A DNA stretch of 64,000 nucleotides from Colidextribacter sp. OB.20 (lineage in GTDB: Bacteria > Bacillota > Clostridia > Oscillospirales > Oscillospiraceae), in the NCBI RefSeq assembly GCF_009911595.1, contig NZ_QWKG01000008.1, positions 30,674 through 94,673 of the forward strand. Direction: 5' to 3'. Position numbers and translations under genes: made by a program. Below the pieces are notes generated by a model, which was not told where the DNA came from, searched no databases, and saw only the letters and a program-made list of their open reading frames with translations. Positions 25,252 through 33,625 of the stretch are shown here, one piece after another; the stretch's first letter is position 1; each line of letters starts with the position of its first letter.

Positions 25252-26141
25252 ATCAGATTTTTCTCACCCTGGGGGCTCTCACGTTGGGGGGCTCCGCCGC
25301 TGTAATTCTGCTGGCCCTGGCAGGGAAAACCACCTGGGGCCGCTACGGGGCCAGGTGGCGGTGCTGGGCCTGGCTGCTGCTGTGCCTGCGGCTGGCCGTC
25401 CCCCTCCCCCTGCTCCCCCACGTGGAGACCAGGGCCCCCATCCAGGTGGACATCCCCAACCCGCCCCCGGCGGTCCAGCCTATGCCGCCCGCCGCTTCCG
25501 GCTCGGGGGAGGCGCTCGCGCCCGGAGCGCCGAAAGAACCGCACCAGCCCGGCCACGCCTGGAGCGGCTCCGGCAATATCAAGCATGAGTCTCCCTCCAG
25601 GAACCCCATCGACCCCGCCAAGATCCTGCTGGGCGTGTGGCTGGCCGGGGCGGCGGCCATGCTGCTGTGGAACGTCTGGGCCCATCTGCGGTTTTTGTCC
25701 TACCTGCGCCGGTGGTCCGCCCCCGTCACCGACGGGGCCGCTATCGCCGCCTTTAACCAGCTGGGGGACCGGCTGGGCCTCCACAAGCGGCCCCGTCTGC
25801 TCATGTGCCAGGGGCTGAAGGTGCCCATGCTGGCTGGAATGCTCCGCCCCGCCATCCTCCTGCCCCAGGAGGGGGTGTCCGGCGAGGCCCTGGGCTTCTC
25901 CCTGCTCCACGAGCTCACCCACTACCGCCGCCGGGATATCTGGCTCAAGGGTCTGGCCATGTGGGTCAACGCCCTGCACTGGTTTAACCCGTTGGCGTGG
26001 TATATGGTCCGGCTGGTGGAGCGGGATATCGAGCTGGCCTGCGACGAGGACGCCCTGCGCTCCCTCCCAAAATCCGACTTCTCCGCCTACGGCCAGACCA
26101 TCCTGGACGCGGTGGCGAGATTGCAGAGGAAGGCCGATTAA
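25248..26141 (+). CDS. BlaR1-like M56 peptidase lacking the fourth helix and sensor
   Basis: This 297-residue protein has two N-terminal helices (about 6-25 and 38-57), a proline-rich exported loop, a third helix (about 126-145), then a cytoplasmic M56 zinc-protease domain with HELTHYRRRD (near 221) and ELACDEDAL. Full-length BlaR1-type proteins continue with a juxtamembrane linker, TM4 and an exported sensor. This one stops just after AYGQTILDAVARLQ. The missing part resembles the N-termini of the next four genes. The protease is predicted to inactivate the BlaI repressor encoded just upstream. Confidence 0.9.
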   Translation: MNQIFLTLGALTLGGSAAVILLALAGKTTWGRYGARWRCWAWLLLCLRLAVPLPLLPHVETRAPIQVDIPNPPPAVQPMPPAASGSGEALAPGAPKEPHQPGHAWSGSGNIKHESPSRNPIDPAKILLGVWLAGAAAMLLWNVWAHLRFLSYLRRWSAPVTDGAAIAAFNQLGDRLGLHKRPRLLMCQGLKVPMLAGMLRPAILLPQEGVSGEALGFSLLHELTHYRRRDIWLKGLAMWVNALHWFNPLAWYMVRLVERDIELACDEDALRSLPKSDFSAYGQTILDAVARLQRKAD

Positions 26142-26179
26142 ACGCGCAAAAAGGCCCCCGCAAGGGGGAGGCGATGTGT

Positions 26180-26298
26180 GTAGGGCGCGACGACCCCGGC
26201 GCGCCGTTGGAATCAGGCGGTTGTGTAGGGGAGCACATTGTGCGCCCGCCATTAACAGGCCGGGTCCGAAAAAGCGGGCGGACAATGTCCGCCCCTAC
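26180..26298. repeat. Composite GTAG-palindrome repeats (C then B)
   Basis: GTAGGGCGCGACGACC..GGCGCGCC followed by GTAGGGGAGCACATTGTGCGCCC and the closing arm GGGCGGACAATGTCCGCCCC, ending CTAC. It separates the peptidase from the first sensor gene. Confidence 0.8.
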
Positions 26299-26299
26299 A

Positions 26300-26401
26300 G
26301 AGGGCTCAAAGCCCTTGTATGCTGCGCATATTTCGGCTTCGCCGAAATACAATCCTCCGTCTGGCCTGCGGCCAGACACCTCCTTTCAAAAAAGGAGGCT
26401 T
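26300..26401. repeat. Degenerate foldback repeat upstream of sensor 1
   Basis: Contains GGCTTCGCC, CTGGCCTGCGGCCAG and CTCCTTTCAAAAAAGGAGGC inverted units; the last is the usual right end of the foldback family, 21 bases before the next ATG. Confidence 0.6.
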
Positions 26402-26421
26402 ACTACGAAAGGAGTTCTCCC

Positions 26422-27801
26422 ATGAAAGACAAAATGCCCCACACGCCCTTCTCCACCCCTCTTTCCGGGTCGGCCAAAACCACCCAGCTGCGGATTAAAA
26501 ATATCCTCTCCGGGCCCAAAAAGCAGCCCCCGGTCCTGTTTCTGGCGCTGGTGTTCTCTGTCTGCCTGCTGTGCGGCAATCTGGTGTCCTGCCAGGTGGC
26601 TGAGGCGGAGACCGATCCGCCCGATACCTCCCGGACAGAGGACGTCTCCCAGCCGAAAAACCTCTCTCAACCGGAACCGAAAGAGCCTGAGTACCTGCCC
26701 GCCTCAGAGCTGAGCTTCGACCTGAACCACAACGGTATTCCGGAGGAGGTGCGTCTGGTGGTGGAGCACCGGCCCAGCGGTTACATCGACGAGGAGGTAC
26801 AGTTCTGGGAGGGGGAGACGCTCATCGACCGGGAGCAGCCGGGGGTCTGCGTCTACAGCTACACCGGCGGGCAGGACTATATCCTGCGCTGTTATGATGA
26901 TAACGACTATCCGGGAGTCTACTTCTACAGCTACCATATCGGCAACCTTTCCGGGGAGTTTGAGGAGGTCATCCAGTCCAACAGCGTCCAATTTGACCTG
27001 AACTTCAACGCCCCCTTCCACAACGGCTTCGACCCGGCGGCCATCGCCACCTATGTGGAGGAGCTCAACGGCACCACCGAATGCCCCAGCCTTGGGCTGT
27101 TCAGCCACGCCTGGCGGCTGGTGGTGCGGGACGGGGAGTTGGTGGCGGAGGAGCCGGAGCTGCCCCTGCCCTGGCTGGACGCTTACCCGGACATCTTTAC
27201 TCGAAACCCGGACAAATCTTTGGAGGAGAATCTGCGGGACTTCCAGGCGGCCATGACCGCCGCCTATCCCGCGCCGGAGCCTGTGGGGGCGGTGGATACC
27301 CTGCCCTTTGATCAGCCCCTCAGTATGATTTTCCTCAGCGGGGCGGGGGCGTGGTGCACCGGGCTGGACCTGAACCCGGACGGCACCTTTACCGGGGACT
27401 ACCACGACTCCGACGGCTCCATCCAGTATGTCTGCCAGTTCCACGGAAAGCTGGGAGACTTTGTCCAGCTCACCAAGCACTCCTGGTCCCTCACTTTGGA
27501 GGAGCTGGTGCTGGACACCAAATACCCCGTGGGCAAGGAGTGGGACGAAGACGGCTTCCACAAAATCTCCAGCGGTCCCAACGGCTTCACCGACGGAGAC
27601 GGAAACGCCCTCCGGCCCGGCGCGTGGTTTATCCTCTACTCCCCCGAGGCCAGGGGCAACCAGCCGGGCACCGAGCTGTATGGGGCACAGAGCCTCTGGG
27701 AGTGGTGCCTATCCCGGCCCGATATCGCCGACGGCGAGCCCCTGGGCTGCTGGGACCTGTACAACCTGACCAGCGGAATCGGATTCTTCTCCGATGATTG
27801 A
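26422..27801 (+). CDS. Stand-alone sensor module 1 (TM4-like head plus exported domain)
   Basis: This 459-residue protein shares its first 58 residues with the next three genes: a cytoplasmic part with [19 protein letters not shown], a basic GPKK, one hydrophobic helix (about 38-54) and CGNLVSC. The exported part contains a calcium-loop-like DLNHNGIPEEVRL (about 95-107) and is related to sensor 4. The LVSC could act as a lipobox, making it a lipoprotein. RBS AAAGGAG. No enzyme motif was recognised. Proposed as a sensor subunit for the truncated M56 peptidase. Confidence 0.75.
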   Translation: MKDKMPHTPFSTPLSGSAKTTQLRIKNILSGPKKQPPVLFLALVFSVCLLCGNLVSCQVAEAETDPPDTSRTEDVSQPKNLSQPEPKEPEYLPASELSFDLNHNGIPEEVRLVVEHRPSGYIDEEVQFWEGETLIDREQPGVCVYSYTGGQDYILRCYDDNDYPGVYFYSYHIGNLSGEFEEVIQSNSVQFDLNFNAPFHNGFDPAAIATYVEELNGTTECPSLGLFSHAWRLVVRDGELVAEEPELPLPWLDAYPDIFTRNPDKSLEENLRDFQAAMTAAYPAPEPVGAVDTLPFDQPLSMIFLSGAGAWCTGLDLNPDGTFTGDYHDSDGSIQYVCQFHGKLGDFVQLTKHSWSLTLEELVLDTKYPVGKEWDEDGFHKISSGPNGFTDGDGNALRPGAWFILYSPEARGNQPGTELYGAQSLWEWCLSRPDIADGEPLGCWDLYNLTSGIGFFSDD

Positions 27802-27817
27802 CAGAAAGGAAATGGAC

Positions 27818-29764
27818 ATGAAAGAGAAAATGCCCCGCACGCCCTTCTCCACCCCTCTGTCCGGGTCGGCCAGGGTGACCGAGCTGCGCATCAAAAATAT
27901 TATCTCCGGGCCCAAAAAGCGGCCTCCGGCCCTGTTTCTGGCGCTGATATTCGCCGTGTGCATTTTCTGCGGCAATCTGGTGTCCTGCCAGGTGGCCGAG
28001 GCGGAAAAAACCTCCCAGCCGGGGAACGTGTCCATTCCGGAGCACCCGCCCGAACTCCGGCAGTCCGCCCTGGCCGCCGACTACCAGCCCCGGAACGATG
28101 TGGAGTACGGGCTGCTCCAGGCCCTGTTCCAGTCCGCCGACACACTGCGGCCCTTCCAGGACCCCACCGCCCGGCTGCTGGACTCCATCTGGGGGGAGGA
28201 CTACATCCTGGGGGCCGCCCTGGTGGAGGACCACCTGGAGAACACCCTGATCCTGGGGGTGATGGACCGGGAGACCCAGGAGCTGGCCTGGTCCACGTTC
28301 CACCGCTCGCTGAAGAACGGCGCGGCTAACGTGGTCACCTTCCAGAACTACGACGGCAAGCCCTGCCTGCTGTACACCTTCAACGGCCAGGAGAACGGCC
28401 AGTACACCGGCCAGGCGGGGGTGCTCCGCTTTGACGACAGCGAGTATCTGAACTGGATCTGGCCGGTGGAGGGGGACGCGCGCCTTGTGAATGACCCTCC
28501 TGAGGGCCCCCGGGGGGCCTTTGAAGAATATGAGGCCTACTGGGACAGCCGGCTTGCCCTGCTGGCCCCTGGCGGGGTGGATGTCTACACCGTCAACCCG
28601 GAGTTTGAATGGGGGAAGGACGAGCCCGCCTCCATGTGGCAGCTGGAGACCGACGAGCTGTTCTACTACGACCGGAGCAGCGCCGCAGAGCTGCCCATGC
28701 CAGTCTACTTCCAGGCTCTGCAATGGCTGAACGGATACACCCGCGACTCCGGCGGCTGGCGGGTCACCGGCCTGGTCTCCAGCCCGAACAGGTCCCCGTC
28801 GGGGCTGGGGGAGGAGTGCTTCACCCTCTGGGCCCAGACCGACGACGGCTCCCAGACCCTCACGGCCGACCTGTTCTTCCCCTTTGAGCCGGTGGGCAGC
28901 TCCGCCCGCAGCTATGACAATCTGAGCCGTGTCCAGGTCTGCACGGAGGAAATTTGGCAGCCCGTCCGGCTGGACATCGGCATCACCCCGGAGTGCCTGC
29001 TGGACGAGCCCTTCGAGCTGCTCACTGAGGAGGAGACCTCCGCGATAAAAAACCTGGACCCCAGAGACCTGCCCCGGGAAGCGGTGGAGAACCTGTACAA
29101 CGTCTCCCGCCAGGACTGCTGGCAGGACCTCCTCCTGCCCCTGGCCTATGATGAAGCCTACGACGTCACCCTCTACGGCGTGGTGGGCAAGACGTCCGAC
29201 GGGGACGACGCCTGGCTGGGGAGCGGGTATCTTCCCTGTTACGGCATTGTCCTGCGGTATCAGAACAGGGCGGAGTATTTTCCCCTGTTCTGGGGCGGCA
29301 ACGGCAAATATAGCAAAAGCCCCCTCCTGCTGGTGGACGACTTCGACTCCGACGGCAGGCCCGAAGCGGCGGCGGCCCTGTTCTGGGGCTGGGGCACCGG
29401 GGCCTGGAGCGAGGCGCTGTACCTCTTTGACCTGGACACCATGACCTATACCCTCCCCGATTACAGCCAGGTCCCCCTGGAGATCACCGTCAGCCCCGAC
29501 GGGCGCATCGCCCGCCTTGCCAGCGGGGACCAGGAGTTTCTTATGGACATCACCGAGCTGACCGGCTATTTTGACGGCGAGATGGGGGTGGGCAATGTCA
29601 TCCGCTTCCGCCAGGAGGAGGGAAAACTCTTCTGTGAGCTGGGGGTGGATTTTACCAACAACACCCTGGGCTATATGGCTGAGGCCAGCTTCCCCGTGGT
29701 CTATGAGAACGGGGCCTACCGGCTGGGCCCGGCGGTCGCCCTGACCAACAGCTTCCCCGGCTGA
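27818..29764 (+). CDS. Stand-alone sensor module 2
   Basis: This 648-residue protein is the largest of the four. The head is [20 protein letters not shown] with helix and CGNLVSC. The exported domain has two parts: residues about 60-380 of unknown fold, and about 430-640 with an FG-GAP-like loop DDFDSDGRPEAA. The start is set at 27818 to align with the paralogues; ATG 27812 is only 3 bases from the RBS. It follows sensor 1 after 16 bases. Confidence 0.72.
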   Translation: MKEKMPRTPFSTPLSGSARVTELRIKNIISGPKKRPPALFLALIFAVCIFCGNLVSCQVAEAEKTSQPGNVSIPEHPPELRQSALAADYQPRNDVEYGLLQALFQSADTLRPFQDPTARLLDSIWGEDYILGAALVEDHLENTLILGVMDRETQELAWSTFHRSLKNGAANVVTFQNYDGKPCLLYTFNGQENGQYTGQAGVLRFDDSEYLNWIWPVEGDARLVNDPPEGPRGAFEEYEAYWDSRLALLAPGGVDVYTVNPEFEWGKDEPASMWQLETDELFYYDRSSAAELPMPVYFQALQWLNGYTRDSGGWRVTGLVSSPNRSPSGLGEECFTLWAQTDDGSQTLTADLFFPFEPVGSSARSYDNLSRVQVCTEEIWQPVRLDIGITPECLLDEPFELLTEEETSAIKNLDPRDLPREAVENLYNVSRQDCWQDLLLPLAYDEAYDVTLYGVVGKTSDGDDAWLGSGYLPCYGIVLRYQNRAEYFPLFWGGNGKYSKSPLLLVDDFDSDGRPEAAAALFWGWGTGAWSEALYLFDLDTMTYTLPDYSQVPLEITVSPDGRIARLASGDQEFLMDITELTGYFDGEMGVGNVIRFRQEEGKLFCELGVDFTNNTLGYMAEASFPVVYENGAYRLGPAVALTNSFPG

Positions 29765-29777
29765 GCTGTACCGGCCT

Positions 29778-29813
29778 CATCCGTCACCACCTTCCCCTAA
29801 AGGGGAAGGCTTA
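29778..29813. repeat. Short foldback repeat upstream of sensor 3
   Basis: CACCTTCCCCTAAAGGGGAAGGC: the right-end unit of the foldback family, 19 bases before the next start. Confidence 0.55.
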
Positions 29814-29831
29814 CCATGAAAGGAGTCCCCC

Positions 29832-31106
29832 ATGAACAAAAACATCCCCCGCACCCCCTTCTCCACCCCTCTGTCCGGGTCGGCCAGGGTGACCGAGCTG
29901 CGGATTAAAAATATCCTCACCGGGCCCAAAAAGCGGCCCCCGACCCTCTTCCTGGCGGCAATGTTCGCCGTGTGCCTCCTCTGCGGCAATCTGGTGTCCT
30001 GCCAGGTGAAGGAGGCGGACAGCGCAGAGCCGGAGGGGCCGGGCGTGGAGGAGTGGATCAACTACCTCCACAATCCCGAGGACATACCCTGGGACGACAG
30101 CATCGAGACCGAGCTGCCCGAGTACCCCGGCGTGACCTTCCGCTGGATGCCGGGGACCCTCTGCGCCGTCATCACCAGCATTGATGAGGTTTCCCCCTTT
30201 CAGCTGTTCACCGGGATGCCCATTATGAGTGTGTTCCTCTGCGACATCACCGGGGACGGCCTGCGGGAGCTGTGCGCCGTGACGGCCTACGGGTCCGGGA
30301 TGATAGACCAGCGGGTGGTGGCATACGACTACGCTGCCCAGGAGGCATATCTGCTCCGCAACCGTGGGATGTTTGACTATGAGCTGTCCCTGGAGGACGG
30401 ACAGCTCCAGGTCATCAAATACCGATACCTGGCAGGCCCGGAAATGGGACAGCCGCTGGCGGTGGGGCGTCTGGCCATCCAGGAGGGCGCCATCCTGCTG
30501 GAGGGTGAGAGGGAATACAAGGCCCTGCGGGTGGCGGAGGAGGTCCCAATCCTCACCGATCATCCCGATCTGGCCTTTCTGCTCATGCGGGAGCACGAGA
30601 GCTACCCCTATGAGGCCGACTCCCGTATGTACGCCTGGCTCCTCCTGACTGAGGAGGGAGAGGGCTGCACCCTGGGGCTGGCCAAGGTGGACGGCGGCCC
30701 CCACCCGGCGGGGCTGGGCAATCTGATGCTGGGCCTGTGGGACAGGACGGCCCGGGACTGGCGGGGCCCCGTCTATGAGGTGGGGGGCGACGACGGCCTG
30801 TTCTCCTCCTGGACAGGGGCGGACGGCTCCCTCCATATCCTGTGCGCCAACACGGTCACCTACCAGGGGGAGGAGAGCTTCTGCGGCGCGGCCCACTTCC
30901 GCTTTGACGGCAAGAGGCTGGAGGAGCTGGAGCGCTGGAAGGCCGACAGCCTGGAGGAAAATATCAAGATGGTCCCCGCCCAGGGCGGGATGGATATCTA
31001 TGCGGAAAATCCCCAGTTTTTCTTACAGCACTACAACCCGGAGTACAACGGTGTCGAACTGCCCGACCAGTGGGTGTATGACCGCTTCGAGCCCGTAGAA
31101 AGCTGA
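29832..31106 (+). CDS. Stand-alone sensor module 3
   Basis: This 424-residue protein has the shared head ([20 protein letters not shown], helix, CGNLVSC, 1-56). The exported domain is unlike the others in its first half and contains DITGDGLRELCAV (near 135), a D-x-x-G-D-G-x-x-E loop like those of FG-GAP proteins. RBS AAAGGAG. Function is inferred only from operon position and shared head. Confidence 0.72.
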   Translation: MNKNIPRTPFSTPLSGSARVTELRIKNILTGPKKRPPTLFLAAMFAVCLLCGNLVSCQVKEADSAEPEGPGVEEWINYLHNPEDIPWDDSIETELPEYPGVTFRWMPGTLCAVITSIDEVSPFQLFTGMPIMSVFLCDITGDGLRELCAVTAYGSGMIDQRVVAYDYAAQEAYLLRNRGMFDYELSLEDGQLQVIKYRYLAGPEMGQPLAVGRLAIQEGAILLEGEREYKALRVAEEVPILTDHPDLAFLLMREHESYPYEADSRMYAWLLLTEEGEGCTLGLAKVDGGPHPAGLGNLMLGLWDRTARDWRGPVYEVGGDDGLFSSWTGADGSLHILCANTVTYQGEESFCGAAHFRFDGKRLEELERWKADSLEENIKMVPAQGGMDIYAENPQFFLQHYNPEYNGVELPDQWVYDRFEPVES

Positions 31107-31120
31107 TTGGACCGCGCCCA

Positions 31121-31301
31121 AGGCCCCCTTCGCAAAGGGCCGACTCCCCCTATCAGGGGGAGATGGCCGAAGGCCAGAGGGGGTAGGGATGCTCCCGGCG
31201 AAGCCGGGTGGGGGTTTTCCTCAATGAATGTCGGGTAATAAGAGAAAACCCTCCGTCATTTGCTTCGCAAATGCCACCTCCCTTTGCGAAGGGAGGCTTA
31301 A
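31121..31301. repeat. Foldback (CCCCCTT) repeat upstream of sensor 4
   Basis: Full copy with an extra inner hairpin (CTCCCCCTATCAGGGGGAG), GGGGGTTTTCCTC, GAGAAAACCCTCC and CTCCCTTTGCGAAGGGAGGC, which ends 20 bases before the sensor 4 start. Confidence 0.8.
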
Positions 31302-31320
31302 CACGAAAGGAAGTTAACCA

Positions 31321-32598
31321 ATGAACAACATAATCCCCCGCACCCCCTTCTCCACCCCTCTGTCGGGCTCGGCAAGGGTGACCGAGCTGCGGATTAAAAA
31401 TATCCTCACCGGGCCCAAGAAGCGGCCTCCGGCCCTGTTTCTGGCGGCAATGTTCGCCGTGTGCCTTTTCTGCGGCAATCTGGTGTCCTGCCAGGCGGCG
31501 GAGGCGGAACCGCCCCACCCCGACATCCCGGTGGACTGGGAGAATCTGACCGAGCCCGACCTGACCCTGGCCCCGGTGGACTGGGACAGCCTGCCCACCC
31601 CCTTCGAGCCGGACGCCCTCTACACCCTGGAGGAAAACGGAAACGTCCTGATTACCAATCTGGGGGACGCCATTGTGGAGTGGAACCGTTCCTCCACCGG
31701 AAACTTCCTCTATTTCGCCCAGGACCCAGCCTTCTGCTGTCCCAGCCTGGCGGGCAGGGCGGTGGAGGGCTCCGCCCTGTGGCAGAGCGGAGCCGTCTCA
31801 GTGTCTATCAGCGTCAACGACGACCGGCTGGAGGATGGAACCATTGGCGGCTACCACCTCCAATTTGTGGCAGCCTGCAGTGACTGGACCGTCCTGGAGT
31901 CGGAGTTCACCTCCGACGTGGGGGACGGGACCCTGGAGCTGTCCAAAAAAGAGATGGTCTATGCCGCCCAGGTCCTGGCCGACCTGATGCGGGAGGCGGA
32001 GTGGACCGCCACCGCCGATGTCACCGTCCTGCCCCAACAGCCCGACCTGAACCGCAACGGCGTCCCGGAGGAGCTGCGGCTGTTTGAGCATGAGGGCGCC
32101 CAGCGGCTGGATGTCCTGGAAAACGGGACGTCCATCTACTCCGAGGAGGGGGTATTCGCCCACGCAGGCTATAACGCCGTCTTCCTGTGCGTCCTGGAGG
32201 GGGAGGACTACCTCCTGTCCTACTCCCCTATCATATATCAATGGGACTGCGGCTACAGCTACCAGCTGTTCACCCTGGAGAACGGGCTCCGGACGGTGGT
32301 GCGGGAAAACGGGCTCTCCTTTGACATCAACTTCCAGTGGCCGTCACACCGGGATTTCGACCCGGAGGCCATCGACGCCTTTATAGTGGAGATCAACGAG
32401 CTGCTCTCCCACAGCGTCCAGCTGCTGAACACTGACGACGACCTGACGAGAACCTTTGAGAAGGAGGGCCGGCTGGAGGACACCCTGTGGTGGCTGGACG
32501 GCTGGGAGCCCATCTTCGTCCGGGACCCGGACAAGACTCTCCTGGAAAACCTGCGGGACTTCCAGAGGTCCATGGAGCGGGCGGCCGGTCAGCCCTGA
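31321..32598 (+). CDS. Stand-alone sensor module 4
   Basis: This 425-residue protein has the shared head (1-57). The exported domain contains [14 protein letters not shown] (near 240) and the segment [19 protein letters not shown], ending [14 protein letters not shown], which matches sensor 1 closely (DPDKSLEENLRDFQ). Sensors 1 and 4 therefore share a C-terminal domain, while residues 60-230 here are different. RBS AAAGGAAG. It is the last gene of the cluster. Confidence 0.72.
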   Translation: MNNIIPRTPFSTPLSGSARVTELRIKNILTGPKKRPPALFLAAMFAVCLFCGNLVSCQAAEAEPPHPDIPVDWENLTEPDLTLAPVDWDSLPTPFEPDALYTLEENGNVLITNLGDAIVEWNRSSTGNFLYFAQDPAFCCPSLAGRAVEGSALWQSGAVSVSISVNDDRLEDGTIGGYHLQFVAACSDWTVLESEFTSDVGDGTLELSKKEMVYAAQVLADLMREAEWTATADVTVLPQQPDLNRNGVPEELRLFEHEGAQRLDVLENGTSIYSEEGVFAHAGYNAVFLCVLEGEDYLLSYSPIIYQWDCGYSYQLFTLENGLRTVVRENGLSFDINFQWPSHRDFDPEAIDAFIVEINELLSHSVQLLNTDDDLTRTFEKEGRLEDTLWWLDGWEPIFVRDPDKTLLENLRDFQRSMERAAGQP

Positions 32599-32625
32599 CA
32601 GCTCCTCCAAAAATTTCCCCGCTCC

Positions 32626-32669
32626 CTCTTGCCTTTCGGGCGAAATTCGGTTATACTGGTAGGCAAGAG
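32626..32669 (+). promoter_or_regulatory. hbd promoter within a 9-bp inverted repeat
   Basis: TTGCCT (32629-32634), 17 bases, TATACT (32652-32657). CTCTTGCCT (32626-32634) and AGGCAAGAG (32661-32669) are perfect inverted arms covering the -35 and the start site; CCCCGC/GCGGGG extends them outward. Probable repressor site; the regulator is unknown. Confidence 0.7.
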
Positions 32670-32741
32670 AGCGGGGCCGGACCCTCCGGCCAATCCCGCC
32701 GGGGAATTCCGGCAATACTAAATTTTAGGAGGAACACCATT

Positions 32742-33578
32742 ATGAAAGTAGCAATTTTCGGCGCCGGCACCATGGGCAGCGGCATTGCCCAGGTCTTTGC
32801 GGCCAAGGGCCACACCGCCCTGATGTACGCCAGCAGCGTGGCTTCCGCCCAGCGGCACAAGGACAATCTGGACAAGTCTCTCCAGAAGCGGGTGGACAAG
32901 GGCAAGATGGACCAGGCCGCCAAGGACGCCCTGATGGCCAACGTGCTGGTGGAGGAGAAGTCCGCGGCTGCCGACGCCGACCTGATCATCGAGTGCGTGA
33001 AGGAGGATATGGCTACCAAGAAGGAGCTTCTGGGTGAGCTGGACGCCATGTGCAAGGAGGGCACCATCTTCGCCTCCAACACCTCCTCCCTGTCCATCAC
33101 CGAGATGGCCCTGGGCCTGAAGCACCCCGTCATCGGCATGCACTTCTTCAACCCCGTGCCCAACATGAAGCTGGTTGAGGTCATCCGTGGGGCCAATACC
33201 GACCAGGAGACCTTCGACTTCATCTTCAACCTGTCCAAGGAGATCGGCAAGGAGCCCGTTGAGGTGGCCGAGGCCCCTGGGTTTGTGGTCAACAAGATCC
33301 TGATCCCCATGATTAACGAGGCCGCCGATCTGCTGTACACCGGCGTGGCCTCCGCCGAGGGCATCGACACCGCCATGAAGCTGGGCGCCAACCACCCCAT
33401 GGGCCCCCTGGCTCTGGGCGACCTGGTGGGTCTGGACGTGTGCCAGGCCATCATGGACACCCTGTACAACGAGACCGGCGATCCCAAGTACCGCTGCTCC
33501 CTGCTCATCCGCAAGATGGTCCGGGGCGGCCTGCTGGGCCGCAAGACCGGCAAGGGCTTCTACGACTACAGCAAGTAA
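32742..33578 (+). CDS. hbd: 3-hydroxybutyryl-CoA dehydrogenase
   Basis: This 278-residue protein has a Rossmann motif [15 protein letters not shown], catalytic histidine in [15 protein letters not shown] and a C-terminal 3HCDH domain ([13 protein letters not shown]). It reduces acetoacetyl-CoA to 3-hydroxybutyryl-CoA in butyrate formation. No thl, crt or bcd lies next to it, so it is a stand-alone copy. Codon use is strongly biased (GCC, AAG, CTG), consistent with high expression. RBS AGGAGG. Confidence 0.96.
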   Translation: MKVAIFGAGTMGSGIAQVFAAKGHTALMYASSVASAQRHKDNLDKSLQKRVDKGKMDQAAKDALMANVLVEEKSAAADADLIIECVKEDMATKKELLGELDAMCKEGTIFASNTSSLSITEMALGLKHPVIGMHFFNPVPNMKLVEVIRGANTDQETFDFIFNLSKEIGKEPVEVAEAPGFVVNKILIPMINEAADLLYTGVASAEGIDTAMKLGANHPMGPLALGDLVGLDVCQAIMDTLYNETGDPKYRCSLLIRKMVRGGLLGRKTGKGFYDYSK

Positions 33579-33589
33579 CCAACAGACGA

Positions 33590-33625
33590 AACCACGGCAG
33601 CCTCTCGGCTGCCGCGGTTTTTTAT
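33590..33625 (+). terminator. hbd terminator
   Basis: Stem CCACGGCAGCC / GGCTGCCGCGG, loop TCTC, followed by TTTTTT. Confidence 0.9.

Noticed and set aside
26139..26424. Frameshift or read error splitting one M56 gene into peptidase and sensor 1
   Set aside because: About 280 bases with complete repeats and a fresh ribosome binding site separate them, and three more genes carry the same head.
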